Positions 1-7,808 of a stretch of 64,000 nt of DNA are shown here, one piece after another. A model generated the notes under the pieces. That model saw only the letters and a list, made by a program, of their open reading frames with translations. It was not told the DNA's origin and did not search any database. The translations under genes and the position numbers were made by a program. Source of the DNA: an uncultured Duncaniella sp. (GTDB lineage: Bacteria > Bacteroidota > Bacteroidia > Bacteroidales > Muribaculaceae); contig CATWQI010000005.1 in the NCBI GenBank assembly GCA_958352885.1, positions 1 through 64,000 of the forward strand, in the 5' to 3' direction. How positions within the stretch are numbered: position 1 is the stretch's first letter; each line of letters opens with the position of its first letter.

Positions 1-74
1 AGATAATACTATACTCCGACATCTCCTTGTGCCCACCGGAAAAATCCGCTGACCCGAAATTATCCCTACTGAGC

Positions 75-152
75 CAAAGGGGACATTCCCTTTGAAATAT
101 CCGTGCCAACGAGGGCAGAGCAGAGCTTGCTCGGGCTATACCGAGTGCAGCC
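75..152 (-). repeat. Copy 1 of the mob upstream (oriT-like) region
   Basis: Read on the minus strand, this segment aligns with 3411-3491 over about 80 bases, with blocks such as CACTCGG, GAGCAAGCTC and CTCGTTGGCACG shared and scattered substitutions. It lies directly upstream of the MobV remnant, where the transfer origin of MobV-type mobilizable elements normally sits. The small dyad around AGAGCTTGCTC would suit a relaxase recognition hairpin. The oriT role is inference. Confidence 0.5.
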
Positions 153-236
153 GGTGGAAGATTGTAGGTCAACCCCGATACGGCTTCTATGGAAGCCGTA
201 CACTCCGATTGTTACACAGCACAAACGCGCTTGCCT

Positions 237-1021
237 ATGAGTTACGCCGTACTCAACATCATGAAGGCAAGCGGTTCATGCGCCGCCATCGCCCGACACG
301 TTGACCAGCACGAATACTACCGCCAAGAAAAAGGATCTGGAGCAGGATGTGGCGACTCTTACCACCGAGAAAGAGCAGTTCGGCGCAGAAGCCCAATATT
401 TGGAGAAACGAAAGACCGAGCTTGAACGTGGTAACCGCTGGAATGAAAAGACAATCGTCGAATCCAAAGACAAATAAGCAGCTGACCGAAGAGAACGTTC
501 AACTTGCCAAGGATAAGAAATTGCTTGTTGAGTATAAGAACGTTCTAAAAGAGTCCGTGATTGAAATGGCGGAAGAGTACAAAAGTCTTGAAACATCGAA
601 AGAAAAACTCTCAAAGGAAGTATCGGCTCTTGAAGCGTCCAAAATGTCAGTCGCTTATGATTCCGGCTATGCCGAATACAAGGCTGACATTGAGAAATAC
701 TTTCCGGATGTCCCCGACCTGATTATTTGGGCAAGATACTGCAAGCATATCGGATTTCGGGATAGTTTTACTCAACGGATAATCGCTCAACGACCTGTCC
801 CTTTCAAGGGTGTGTTATATTCACCGGAACATAGTCAAAAATTCTCAACCGAACATTCCGAGGCAAAACTCGAATGAGACACGAAAGAGAAGCATCGCTT
901 TATTTTGACGATAGACGGCGTGAGCGTGTTTCAATGATTTCGTAACAAGACGAAAGAACTACTTGCCAAACTTGGCATCAAACCCAAAGAGCCAAAACGA
1001 GGCCCTTCGTTGGGTCGCTAA
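237..1021 (+). pseudogene. MobV-family relaxase/mobilization protein, degenerate
   Basis: The ATG at 237 opens a typical MobV (Pre/Mob) N-terminus, MSYAVLNIMKAS, followed by IARHVDQ. The sequence then jumps into a coiled-coil tail in another frame (KKDLEQDVATLTTEKEQF at about 325-475) and shifts again to a third frame (KQLTEENVQLAKDKK onward). That third frame is interrupted by TGA at 875-877 and at 935-937, the second where a Trp codon would be expected. It then continues to a recognisable MobV-like tail, LAKLGIKPKEPKRGPSLGR, ending at 1021. Most of the relaxase catalytic domain is missing. Intact proteins nick the transfer origin of mobilizable plasmids and transposons, so this copy must be inactive. 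Confidence 0.8.
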
Positions 1022-1024
1022 AAG

Positions 1025-1062
1025 AGCCGCCACCGAGAGAAAAATCACTCTTGGTGGCGCTT
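1025..1062. terminator. Stem-loop between mobV remnant and S41 peptidase
   Basis: A stem pairs GCCACCGAGAG with CTCTTGGTGGC (one wobble and one bulged C) across an A-rich loop. It lies between two convergent genes and could end transcription from both sides. The trailing T-run is short. Confidence 0.6.
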
Positions 1063-1074
1063 TGATATATTGGC

Positions 1075-2187
1075 TTATTTGTTCTTTAAAAAATCTATTG
1101 CGAAATCAAGTTGGGTATCTTTATCGTTAAAGTAATCATAAACCGTCTGGGATACATAGTAATCTGGAGTAACTCCAACTCCTTCCAATGGGAACCCATT
1201 AGGGGATGCTGATGGACTGGCTGTAGGAATACGGAAACATATGCCGTTTGAAGTTTTGAATGTCTTTGGATGGTTGCCGGTATCTCCGGCCGTTGGCTCT
1301 CCTATCAATATGACATTGCCGCTCTCCTTCATGTCGATAGCAAAACTTTCAGCGGCTGAAAAAGTAATAGGGCTTATGAGCAACAGAACTTTACCATGAT
1401 AAGCATTGTCCGACGGGGTCATCACATTGTTATCAATACAATGAGGTTGTTCGCTATGTATGAAATATTTACATAACTCTCGACCGTTACCGCTATTGCC
1501 ACCTTCATTATTTCTTATGTCAACTATGAGATATGGAAGATTGCGCACCTTGTTGAAATCAGACGAGAAACTTTCAAGAACGCCATCCATCATTGTATTG
1601 ATTGCAATATAGCCGATGCTGTCGTACAGCACTTTACCACTTGTTTTTACTATTGCAGAGGATGGCAATTTGTCCTTAGTCAGCAAAGGTAGTTTTACCA
1701 AAATAGTGTCATTGCCACGACATACAGTATAGTCGCGCACAGTGTCAGATAGGCTTCGGAATATATTTGCAGCCGTGTACAGTCGTCGATTCAGTGGAGT
1801 GGACGCAGATACATATTTTTCATTCCGATTCATCCACTGGGCAATAGGTTCTCCATTTACGGCAATAACTCTGTCCTTGTCCTTCAATCCTGCCTCAGTC
1901 ATAATCTCGTTTGGGCTGTTGATGAAAACGGAATCATTTATATATACAGGGAAAGTACCTGCGCTATACTCTTTGAGATATACAAACGAATGTCCAACTT
2001 TCAAAGATGCGAAGAATTCTTGAAGAAGTTCGCCATATTCCTTAGGTGTGGAAATATGCCCTACGCTTGCAGAAAACGAATCGCACAAAGAATCAATGTT
2101 TAGATGCTTGGCTTCGTAAAGGGAGTAATTGTCCCTTACAATCTCCGTTATTTCATGAAAATCGTCTGAAAATTTGTCATTATTCAA
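1075..2187 (-). CDS. S41 family peptidase (tail-specific/C-terminal processing protease)
   Basis: S41 serine protease. The helical N-terminal domain is followed by a PDZ-like stretch (about residues 75-125) and the catalytic domain, with VDIRNNEGGNSG (222-233) and the nucleophile Ser in ITFSAAES (Ser277). Such proteins are periplasmic or lipoprotein-type proteases in Bacteroidetes. The open frame has only a TTG (2187) near its beginning. The natural start appears to be the ATG at 2318, which encodes a membrane anchor in another frame, so the gene probably carries a one-base deletion. The protein may be unexported or not made. It sits alone between mobile-element remnants. Confidence 0.8.
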   Translation of the reverse strand: MNNDKFSDDFHEITEIVRDNYSLYEAKHLNIDSLCDSFSASVGHISTPKEYGELLQEFFASLKVGHSFVYLKEYSAGTFPVYINDSVFINSPNEIMTEAGLKDKDRVIAVNGEPIAQWMNRNEKYVSASTPLNRRLYTAANIFRSLSDTVRDYTVCRGNDTILVKLPLLTKDKLPSSAIVKTSGKVLYDSIGYIAINTMMDGVLESFSSDFNKVRNLPYLIVDIRNNEGGNSGNGRELCKYFIHSEQPHCIDNNVMTPSDNAYHGKVLLLISPITFSAAESFAIDMKESGNVILIGEPTAGDTGNHPKTFKTSNGICFRIPTASPSASPNGFPLEGVGVTPDYYVSQTVYDYFNDKDTQLDFAIDFLKNK

Positions 2188-2318
2188 TGGTAAATTTTCG
2201 ACATAATAACTTTCTGCCGACGGTTCTGATGAATAGAAAAATTTGAAATAGATTATTAAACCGGCAAATGAGAGCAGAGTCCCATCAGCGCAAGTAGGAC
2301 CTTTAAAATCTTTTTCAT
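2188..2318 (-). pseudogene. Out-of-frame signal anchor of the S41 peptidase
   Basis: The ATG at 2318 starts MKKILKVLLALMG, a signal-anchor opening. Adding one G to the GGG run near 2281-2283 (minus strand ATGGGACT to ATGGGGACT) joins it in frame to TLLSFAGLIIYFKFF and then directly to the peptidase. The distance from 2318 to 1075 is 1244 bases, one short of 415 codons. This fits a single-base deletion, or a sequencing error. Confidence 0.65.
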
Positions 2319-2424
2319 TATATCATTATGCTTGAATATTACGAAATTCTTATTGAATTCAAATTGCCATTGACTCTTTAGCAAAAGATATTAATAGAAA
2401 ACGTGAGCCAACTATGCCACGTCT

Positions 2425-2544
2425 TAGTTTGTAGGTCGTAGGAAACCTTTGATGCAGATGTAACAATAGTGACCCACGCTATAGCGTGAGAACCACTATG
2501 TTATCTCTTGCATCGGTTTCTGAATTTCCTACGTTCACAAACTA
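2425..2544. repeat. Long imperfect inverted repeat (about 120 bp) with palindromic centre
   Basis: The arms share the blocks TAGTTTGT, CGTAGGAAA, GATGCA, TAAC and ATAGTG in inverted order around a perfect 14-bp palindrome, CACGCTATAGCGTG (2475-2488). The whole unit can fold into one long hairpin. It lies in the 365-base gap between the S41 peptidase and DUF3800, where I see no gene. It could be a MITE-like element or a structured terminator. No target duplication is obvious. Confidence 0.6.
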
Positions 2545-2661
2545 CAAGATAAGCATAACGCTTCTTATTTTTCCAAAATGTCGTGGACAGTCCGAGGACT
2601 ATCCGATTGCAAAAATAGCGAAAAATATCTGAGATATGAAGCCTACATCGCGGATTTTCGC

Positions 2662-2669
2662 TAACTTTG
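2662..2669 (+). promoter_or_regulatory. Promoter -7 element upstream of DUF3800 remnant
   Basis: TAACTTTG matches the Bacteroidetes -7 consensus TAnnTTTG, 14 bases before the ATG at 2684. No well-spaced TTG -33 box is visible. Its position favours the ATG at 2684 over one at 2636. Confidence 0.4.
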
Positions 2670-2683
2670 CGTTGAAAATCACA

Positions 2684-3367
2684 ATGGGAAAGACAACAAA
2701 ATCAAGATATTACCTCTTTATTGATGAGTGCGGAGACCATAACCTCGCAAAGTGTGACCCCGGATTTCCGGTATTTACTTTGTGCGGTATACTTGTATCC
2801 CGACAGAATCTTAATGCACTGAATAAGACTTTTGAGAATTTGAAAGAAGATATATTCAGCACAAAAGATGTAGTTATCCATTCTGTTGACATCCGTAAAT
2901 GGCGTGGTTCATTTTCAATTCTTGCCGATGAGAGTGTAAGGGTGCGATTTTTTGAAGGCATTGAAAGCATACTCAGTCAGCATGAGGCATATGTAATTGT
3001 AAGCGGCACTATTCTGAAAGAGCAGCTCAATAAATTATGAGTGCGTGGTGAGGAAGATGATGTCTACGGTCTGTCATTATCCTACCTCATCGAAAGAAGC
3101 ATATTCTGTGTTGACAATAACGATAATGAAGGTTCGCCTGAGATTTCTGTTGTTGTGGAACGCCGAGGAATAAACTATTTGACTATTACAATGGCTTACG
3201 CAATCGTGGAACAAAATGGGTTGAAGCCGACCGACTGCGGTCAAGAGTCAGAGACTTCGGTTTTTCCAAGACAACGGAGTGCTGTTGGGACAGAAAGTAA
3301 TACCACATTAAATAAAAAAGAGCGGTCTTTCGACTGCTCTTTCCGACCGGGCGAAACCGATCCCTAA
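2684..3367 (+). pseudogene. DUF3800 domain protein, interrupted
   Basis: The start, YYLFIDECGDHN, followed by FTLCGILVS, is the hallmark of DUF3800, a family with an RNase H-like acidic signature often found on mobile elements. After 118 codons an in-frame TGA (3038-3040) stops translation. The same frame then resumes with family-like sequence (YGLSLSYLIERSIFCVD, VVVERRG) before losing similarity around 3220, so the C-terminus is also missing or replaced. Function in this family is not established. The promoter and first half look intact, but the full domain cannot be made. Confidence 0.7.
3317..3342. terminator. Hairpin after the DUF3800 remnant
   Basis: AAAGAGCGGTC pairs with GACTGCTCTTT (one G-T wobble) around a TTTC loop, preceded by an A-run and followed by T residues. 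It resembles an intrinsic terminator. Confidence 0.5.
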
Positions 3368-3410
3368 AATCGTTGCTCGCGCAAGCGAAGTATTTCCTTA
3401 CGGCAATCTC

Positions 3411-3491
3411 GGCTACACTCGGCATATCCGGAGCAAGCTCCGATCTGCACTCGTTGGCACGAGATTTCTTTCAAGGGGAAACTACCCTTTG
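3411..3491 (+). repeat. Copy 2 of the mob upstream region, inverted
   Basis: This is the inverted partner of 75-152. It contains the perfect dyad CGGAGCTTGCTCCG (minus strand) inside the shared region. No relaxase reading frame is seen next to it, so it seems to be a stranded fragment. The two copies enclose about 3.2 kb of accessory DNA. Confidence 0.5.
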
Positions 3492-3559
3492 TGTTTGCGA
3501 AGACATTAAATATTTTGCTTATCACAAATATCCAATACTATATTCCGGCAGAAAGATTA

Positions 3560-3748
3560 TTACGCAGTTACTTTTGAGTCATCAACCTTCACTTTCTTCT
3601 CATCAAGGAGGATATTTAGCTGTTTATCAACCCGATATTGAGGCTGATTGAAAGCAGCGCATAGCAGAGTGAACAAGTCTCGAATCTCAAGCATTGAGTA
3701 ATGTTCTACCGCACTACTGCCAACCTCATGTGGCCCTGTGGCATACAT
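3560..3748 (-). CDS. Small unrecognised reading frame
   Basis: I do not recognise this 62-residue product. Its composition looks protein-like, with an amphipathic middle (MLEIRDLFTLLCAAF) and a charged tail ending in DEKKVKVDD. The frame stays open upstream to about 3790 without another good start, so it may be the end of a truncated gene. It lies downstream of the IMPase gene at the edge of the decayed segment and overlaps the inverted mob-region fragment's flank. Nothing in it indicates a function. The rest of 3368-3829 shows no other gene. Confidence 0.25.
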   Translation of the reverse strand: MYATGPHEVGSSAVEHYSMLEIRDLFTLLCAAFNQPQYRVDKQLNILLDEKKVKVDDSKVTA

Positions 3749-3829
3749 ATTGACCTGAGCCTTGTTGGATATGTCAATGTATGTTGATTACGTAAAATGT
3801 GTCTAGCCGTATGGCAAAACTTAGCAGTA

Positions 3830-4642
3830 TTATTGCCGGTTCTGGAACAGAATTCTTTTTATGGAAGTGTGCAGTTGAGGGTTGGAGACGAGAATGGAGT
3901 GATTCCTGTCTGAGCGTATTGATTCTATGACTGCTCCGGCTTCGGATGCTATAAGCTGTCCAGCCGAAACGTCCCATCTGTTTAAATTCAGTTCCCAATA
4001 TGCGTCGAGGAATCCGGCTGCTGTATAACATAAGTCAAGCGCAGCTGACCCAAGTCGTCGTATGCCGCGTACGCATAGTGCGGTTCTACATATCTCTGAC
4101 AGATTGTTGTCCGGGTTGTCATTACGGTCATATGGCATGCCTGTGGCTACTACGGCTTTTGACAATTGCGATTTATCGGAACAATGTATTTTTTCTCCAT
4201 TGAGCCATGCCCCTATACCTTTGACAGCATAAAAGCATTCATTAAGGTAAGGGGCGTATACGACACCTATTATAGGTTTCATATTTAGCTCGAGAGCGAT
4301 TGAAACGCAAAACGGAGGGAGCCCCATTGCAAAATTCGTGGTCCCATCCAATGGGTCTACTACCCATCGCCATTCTCTATTCTCATTTTCGCTCCCCGAT
4401 TCTTCAGAAATTATTCCATGTGAAGGGAAATTCAGATGGATATAATTAAGGATCATCGCCTCGGACTCTTTATCCGCAATAGTTACCACGTCGCTGTCAT
4501 TAAGCTTTGTGGTCTGTTCAAGTCCGCTTTTGCGAAAGTAGTGCATGTGTATATTACCGGCTTTTTCTGCCATGTCGAATGCCGCCGTTAACAATTGTGT
4601 ATATTCCTCAGGTAGTATCGGTAAGTATTTAGTTAATTTCAT
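3830..4642 (-). CDS. Inositol monophosphatase family protein
   Basis: Mg2+-dependent sugar/nucleotide phosphatase fold (IMPase, FBPase and CysQ superfamily). Metal-binding motifs are intact: Glu in ISEESG, then DPLDGTTNF, and WDVSAGQLIASEAG near the C-terminus. The likely substrate is inositol-1-phosphate or a related monophosphate; a CysQ-like role cannot be excluded. I chose the ATG at 4642 (MKLTKYLP), about 270 residues in all, the usual family length. The frame is open 29 codons further, but that extension is unlike the family. It is transcribed away from the NUDIX gene. Confidence 0.85.
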   Translation of the reverse strand: MKLTKYLPILPEEYTQLLTAAFDMAEKAGNIHMHYFRKSGLEQTTKLNDSDVVTIADKESEAMILNYIHLNFPSHGIISEESGSENENREWRWVVDPLDGTTNFAMGLPPFCVSIALELNMKPIIGVVYAPYLNECFYAVKGIGAWLNGEKIHCSDKSQLSKAVVATGMPYDRNDNPDNNLSEICRTALCVRGIRRLGSAALDLCYTAAGFLDAYWELNLNRWDVSAGQLIASEAGAVIESIRSDRNHSILVSNPQLHTSIKRILFQNRQ

Positions 4643-4805
4643 AATAGTTTGCCAATGCGGATTATTGTAACGATTTATAGATGTTGCGTCTAGTGCTCCT
4701 TTAGCAGGCAGACGTTTGTTTGATGTCACAAATTTAATGAATACATCTGTATTGTAGAAACAATCTCATAAATTATTGGTTGAGTCGGATATATTAAGTG
4801 TTAAG

Positions 4806-4836
4806 TTGCATTTCACAAGGATATGTAGTAATTTTA
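4806..4836 (+). promoter_or_regulatory. Promoter for NUDIX-FKBP-Dus genes
   Basis: TTG (4806-4808), then 20 bases, then TAATTTTA (4829-4836), one mismatch from TAnnTTTG. The implied transcription start is near 4843, about 35 bases before the GTG start codon at 4878. Confidence 0.5.
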
Positions 4837-4877
4837 CCATCGTAAAGTAAATGTTTGATTTGTAAAAATAGTTGATC

Positions 4878-5387
4878 GTGAAATCAGATAATTCGGAAGA
4901 GATGTTACCTATTGTTGATGAGGAAGGTAATATTATCGGCGCAGCTTCGCGGGGTGAATGTCATGGCGGAAGCAAATTACTGCATCCGGTGGTACACCTT
5001 CATGTGTTTGATTCATATGGCAGGCTTTATCTTCAGCATCGTCCGGAATGGAAAGATATTCAACCAGGTAAGTGGGATACTGCTGTAGGAGGGCATATAG
5101 ATTTGGGTGAGAATGTTGATATCGCATTGTGGCGAGAAGCATTTGAAGAATTGGGCCTTACTGATTTTACTCCAATTTTTCTCAAATCTTATGTGTTTGA
5201 ATCAGACCGAGAGCGAGAACTGATTAACGCATATAAAATTGTAGTTGACAGGGACGTTACTCCGTCAGATGAGCTTGATGGGGGTAGATTTTGGTCGATA
5301 GATGAAATTTTATCCGCAATCGGACAGAATATTTTCACCCCTAATTTTGAGCAGGAGTTCCAAAACATAGTAAAACCAACATTGTAA
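4878..5387 (+). CDS. NUDIX hydrolase
   Basis: The complete NUDIX box lies at about residues 72-94: GGHIDLGE, seven residues, then REAFEELGL, with all the metal-binding glutamates present. The N-terminal part (PIVDEEGNIIG and RGEC) resembles the YfcD/isopentenyl-diphosphate-isomerase-like subgroup, which hydrolyses nucleoside diphosphates linked to other moieties; the true substrate is unknown. There is no ATG near the expected start. GTG at 4878 (giving MKSDNSEEM) fits the family best, with TTG at 4872 and ATG at 4902 as alternatives. It is first in a run with FKBP and Dus. Confidence 0.85.
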   Translation: MKSDNSEEMLPIVDEEGNIIGAASRGECHGGSKLLHPVVHLHVFDSYGRLYLQHRPEWKDIQPGKWDTAVGGHIDLGENVDIALWREAFEELGLTDFTPIFLKSYVFESDRERELINAYKIVVDRDVTPSDELDGGRFWSIDEILSAIGQNIFTPNFEQEFQNIVKPTL

Positions 5388-5392
5388 AATTT

Positions 5393-5791
5393 ATGGCAAA
5401 GCAGGACTATATAATAAAGAATAAGGAGTGGCTGCTTGAAAAAGCAACCCAAGCCGGAGTCAAACCAATTGACAAGGGTATATTATACAAAGTAATAAAG
5501 AGTGGTAATCCAAATGGAGCCAAACCGAATCGGGGGAGTGTTGTGACTGTGCATTATATCGGCAAAACCATCAATGGCAAAACATTTGACAGTAGCCGAG
5601 GCGGAGTAGCTCCCGCATTCAGATTACGTGAGCTGATACCAGGATGGATTATAGCTCTTCAGCAAATGCATGTTGGGGACAAATGGGAAATATATATCCC
5701 GGCTGAGCAGGGGTATGGCAGATTTAATCAGCCCGGTATCCCTGGCGGGTCCACATTAATATTTGAAATTGAACTGATAGGGGTAGGGTGA
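5393..5791 (+). CDS. FKBP-type peptidyl-prolyl cis-trans isomerase
   Basis: Catalyses proline isomerisation during protein folding. After a helical N-terminal segment of about 40 residues comes a single FKBP domain with VTVHYIGKTINGKTFDSS, the active-site IPGWIIALQQM strand-helix, and the C-terminal IPGGSTLIFEIELI. No signal peptide is seen, so it is probably cytoplasmic. It starts five bases after the NUDIX stop, and its stop overlaps the Dus start by one base, so the three are likely co-transcribed. Confidence 0.9.
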   Translation: MAKQDYIIKNKEWLLEKATQAGVKPIDKGILYKVIKSGNPNGAKPNRGSVVTVHYIGKTINGKTFDSSRGGVAPAFRLRELIPGWIIALQQMHVGDKWEIYIPAEQGYGRFNQPGIPGGSTLIFEIELIGVG

Positions 5792-6723
5792 TGTCTGAGC
5801 AGTTGACAATAATGGCTGCGCCGCTCCAAGGATATACGGATGCAGCTTGGAGGCATTTCCATGCAGAAATTTATGGAAATATAGATACATATTTTACTCC
5901 ATTTATGCGAGTGGAACGAGGTGAGGTGAGAATGCGTGATATTCGTGGAATCACATCTCAACTGAATGAGAATCACACTCTCGTCCCGCAGATTATATTT
6001 CGCGATACAGATGAGTTTGAGATGTTGGTCGATGTAGTTGTAGCTGAGGGGTATGATAGGGTAGACCTTAATCTTGGATGCCCGTTTCCTCCTCAAGTCA
6101 AGCATGGCAGAGGTGCGGCATTAATAGTAAATTCGGGCTTGCTTAAGGCTATCGGTGAAATAATGTCTGCGAAGTACCCGGATGTCGTCTTCTCAGTGAA
6201 AATGCGTATTGGCGTTACTAATTCAGATGAATGGAAGACCATAATATCCGAACTTAATGACATCACGCTTTCTCATATTACGATACATCCCCGTATTGCG
6301 TCACAACAATATGCAGGGAGCCTGGATATGGAGCAATTTGCCAAGTTTATGTCTGAATCCGTACATCCAATAATTTATAATGGCGATTTGTTGTCAATTG
6401 ATGACGTTGATTCTATGATCGTCAAATATCCAAGGTTATCCGGTGTCATGATTGGTAGGGGGCTATTAATGCGTCCATCATTGTCTGCGGAGTTGAAATC
6501 CGGGAAAGAATGGGATAGTACAAGTAGACTTGACCATATAATGATGTTTCATAAGTCGCTGTTTGATTATTATTCGAAAGCTCTGTGTGGAGAGGCTCAG
6601 ATATTGGCTAAAATTAAGCCGTTCTGGGAGTATCTTGAACAAGAAATAGGAAGAAAAACGGCGAAGGTAATAAAAAAGTCAACATCTGTGAATAAGTATC
6701 TTTCCGCCGTAAGTTTAATCTGA
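5791..6723 (+). CDS. tRNA-dihydrouridine synthase (Dus family)
   Basis: FMN-dependent enzyme reducing uridines in tRNA D-loops. The TIM-barrel start AAPLQGYTDAAWR, the LNLGCPFPP loop carrying the conserved Cys, and the FMN-phosphate segment near YNGDL and MIGRGLLMRP are all present. Its length of about 310 residues is normal. The ATG at 5791 shares its A with the stop of the FKBP gene (TGATG), typical of translational coupling; the GTG at 5788 is the alternative. Which tRNA position it modifies cannot be read from the sequence. Confidence 0.9.
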   Translation: MSEQLTIMAAPLQGYTDAAWRHFHAEIYGNIDTYFTPFMRVERGEVRMRDIRGITSQLNENHTLVPQIIFRDTDEFEMLVDVVVAEGYDRVDLNLGCPFPPQVKHGRGAALIVNSGLLKAIGEIMSAKYPDVVFSVKMRIGVTNSDEWKTIISELNDITLSHITIHPRIASQQYAGSLDMEQFAKFMSESVHPIIYNGDLLSIDDVDSMIVKYPRLSGVMIGRGLLMRPSLSAELKSGKEWDSTSRLDHIMMFHKSLFDYYSKALCGEAQILAKIKPFWEYLEQEIGRKTAKVIKKSTSVNKYLSAVSLI

Positions 6724-6900
6724 CGAAATTGAGTGTGTACATAATTGCCTATAACGAGTTGACGCTACGTGTTGCAGCGGTCAGCGACTGATTTTATCAG
6801 TATAGAGAACAAAATTCAGCATTAGATATAAAATATTTTTTATTGTTACGTGTCATAATAAACAGAGCTGCTCTAATTAATAAACTTAAAAACAATAACA

Positions 6901-7263
6901 ATGGGAAAGATAATCAAGACAATAGTCACATTCACTCTGTTTATTGCCGTAATTCCGGCATTAGCCGGTCTTGCGATAACGGCACTTTGGAATTCCATAC
7001 TTGTCCCTGTCTGTGGATTTGCCGTAATAGGATTCTGGTATAGTGTAGGATTATTTCTGCTTGGTCAGATAATGACAGGAAGTTTTATAATCGCCCTTTT
7101 TATTATTGGTGGATGTCTGCATAAGATTTTTCATCATGATAATGATTGGCACTCACATTGGCACAATATGACCGATGAACAAAGGCGCAAGTTTATTGAA
7201 GTGCGTCGCAGGGCGCATTTCAGCTTCCGTAACCATAATACCAATACTGATGCAGCAGAGTGA
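6901..7263 (+). CDS. Small membrane protein upstream of ECF sigma factor, function unknown
   Basis: 120 residues with three predicted transmembrane segments (about 7-29, 33-53 and 56-76), then a basic, His-rich cytoplasmic-type tail (HHDNDWHSHWHN, DEQRRKFIEVRRR). I do not recognise the family. Its last 14 bases overlap the sigma-factor gene, implying coupled translation. The arrangement suggests a membrane partner or regulator of the sigma factor, although anti-sigma genes normally lie downstream and this protein lacks a FecR-like domain. The 177-base gap upstream holds no gene, only a small hairpin near 6789-6803. Confidence 0.6.
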   Translation: MGKIIKTIVTFTLFIAVIPALAGLAITALWNSILVPVCGFAVIGFWYSVGLFLLGQIMTGSFIIALFIIGGCLHKIFHHDNDWHSHWHNMTDEQRRKFIEVRRRAHFSFRNHNTNTDAAE

Positions 7264-7795
7264 TGACATACAAGAAATTATCTCAGAATACACTCCCCGC
7301 CTTTTTAGTTACATACGCTCGCAAGTTAAATGTCGTGAGGATGCTGAGGATATACTTCAAGATGTATTTTATCAACTCGCTCGTGTTTCGGCTGATGGGG
7401 GTTCAGAGATAGAAAGATTGTCATCCTGGCTATATCGTGTCGCCCGTAACTCTGTGCTGAATTTCTGGCGAAAGAAGCGGGATGTCATGCTTGATACAGA
7501 AGATTTGGTTTGTGAGAATATTGCTAAGACACTTTTTTGCTCTCCACAGGAATCTCCAGATGTCGTTTATCTGCGTCGATTGGTGTGGGAGGAACTTGAT
7601 GAAGCGTTGGCCGACCTGCCTGCTGAACAAAGTGAGGTGTTTTGCATGACAGTTTTTGATGGAATACCGGTAAAAGATATTTCTATTGCAACAGGCATTC
7701 CTGTAGCTACATTGCTTTCTCGAAAACATTATGCTGTGAAGTTTTTGCGCCAAAGATTTCATGAATTATATGATGCGCTGATTTCGCAGGACTAA
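7250..7795 (+). CDS. ECF-type RNA polymerase sigma factor
   Basis: Sigma-70 family member with region 2 (RLFSYIRSQV, DAEDILQDVFYQ, SSWLYRVARNSVLNFWR) and region 4 (LADLPAEQSEVFCMTVFDGIPVKDIS, then a helix-turn-helix ending LLSRKHYAVKFLR). The ATG at 7250 (MQQSDDIQEI) gives 181 residues and matches the family; a longer open frame from 7175 would run back through the upstream gene. It overlaps the small membrane protein and is followed 13 bases later by a TonB-dependent receptor that it may control. No FecR-type anti-sigma factor is adjacent. Confidence 0.9.
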   Translation: MQQSDDIQEIISEYTPRLFSYIRSQVKCREDAEDILQDVFYQLARVSADGGSEIERLSSWLYRVARNSVLNFWRKKRDVMLDTEDLVCENIAKTLFCSPQESPDVVYLRRLVWEELDEALADLPAEQSEVFCMTVFDGIPVKDISIATGIPVATLLSRKHYAVKFLRQRFHELYDALISQD

Positions 7796-7808
7796 TCAAA
7801 ATTAAATT

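Noticed and set aside
1742..2023. Plus-strand frame inside the S41 peptidase
   Set aside because: It is the antisense shadow of a gene with clear catalytic motifs.
2425..2544. Integron attC site
   Set aside because: The expected outer R boxes (RYYYAAC/GTTRRRY) are absent and there is no integrase or cassette array.
2640..2683. Upstream ATG at 2636 as the DUF3800 start
   Set aside because: The -7 element at 2662-2669 would fall inside the gene, and the added residues do not look like the family. The ATG at 2684 was preferred.
3373..3651. Plus-strand reading frame over the inverted mob-region fragment
   Set aside because: Its protein-like look comes from the repeat itself, which has a counterpart in non-coding DNA at 75-152. 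No family match or start signal.
6724..6900. Possible small RNA or riboswitch in the gap before the sigma cassette
   Set aside because: Only a weak 6-bp hairpin is visible and no known riboswitch core was recognised.
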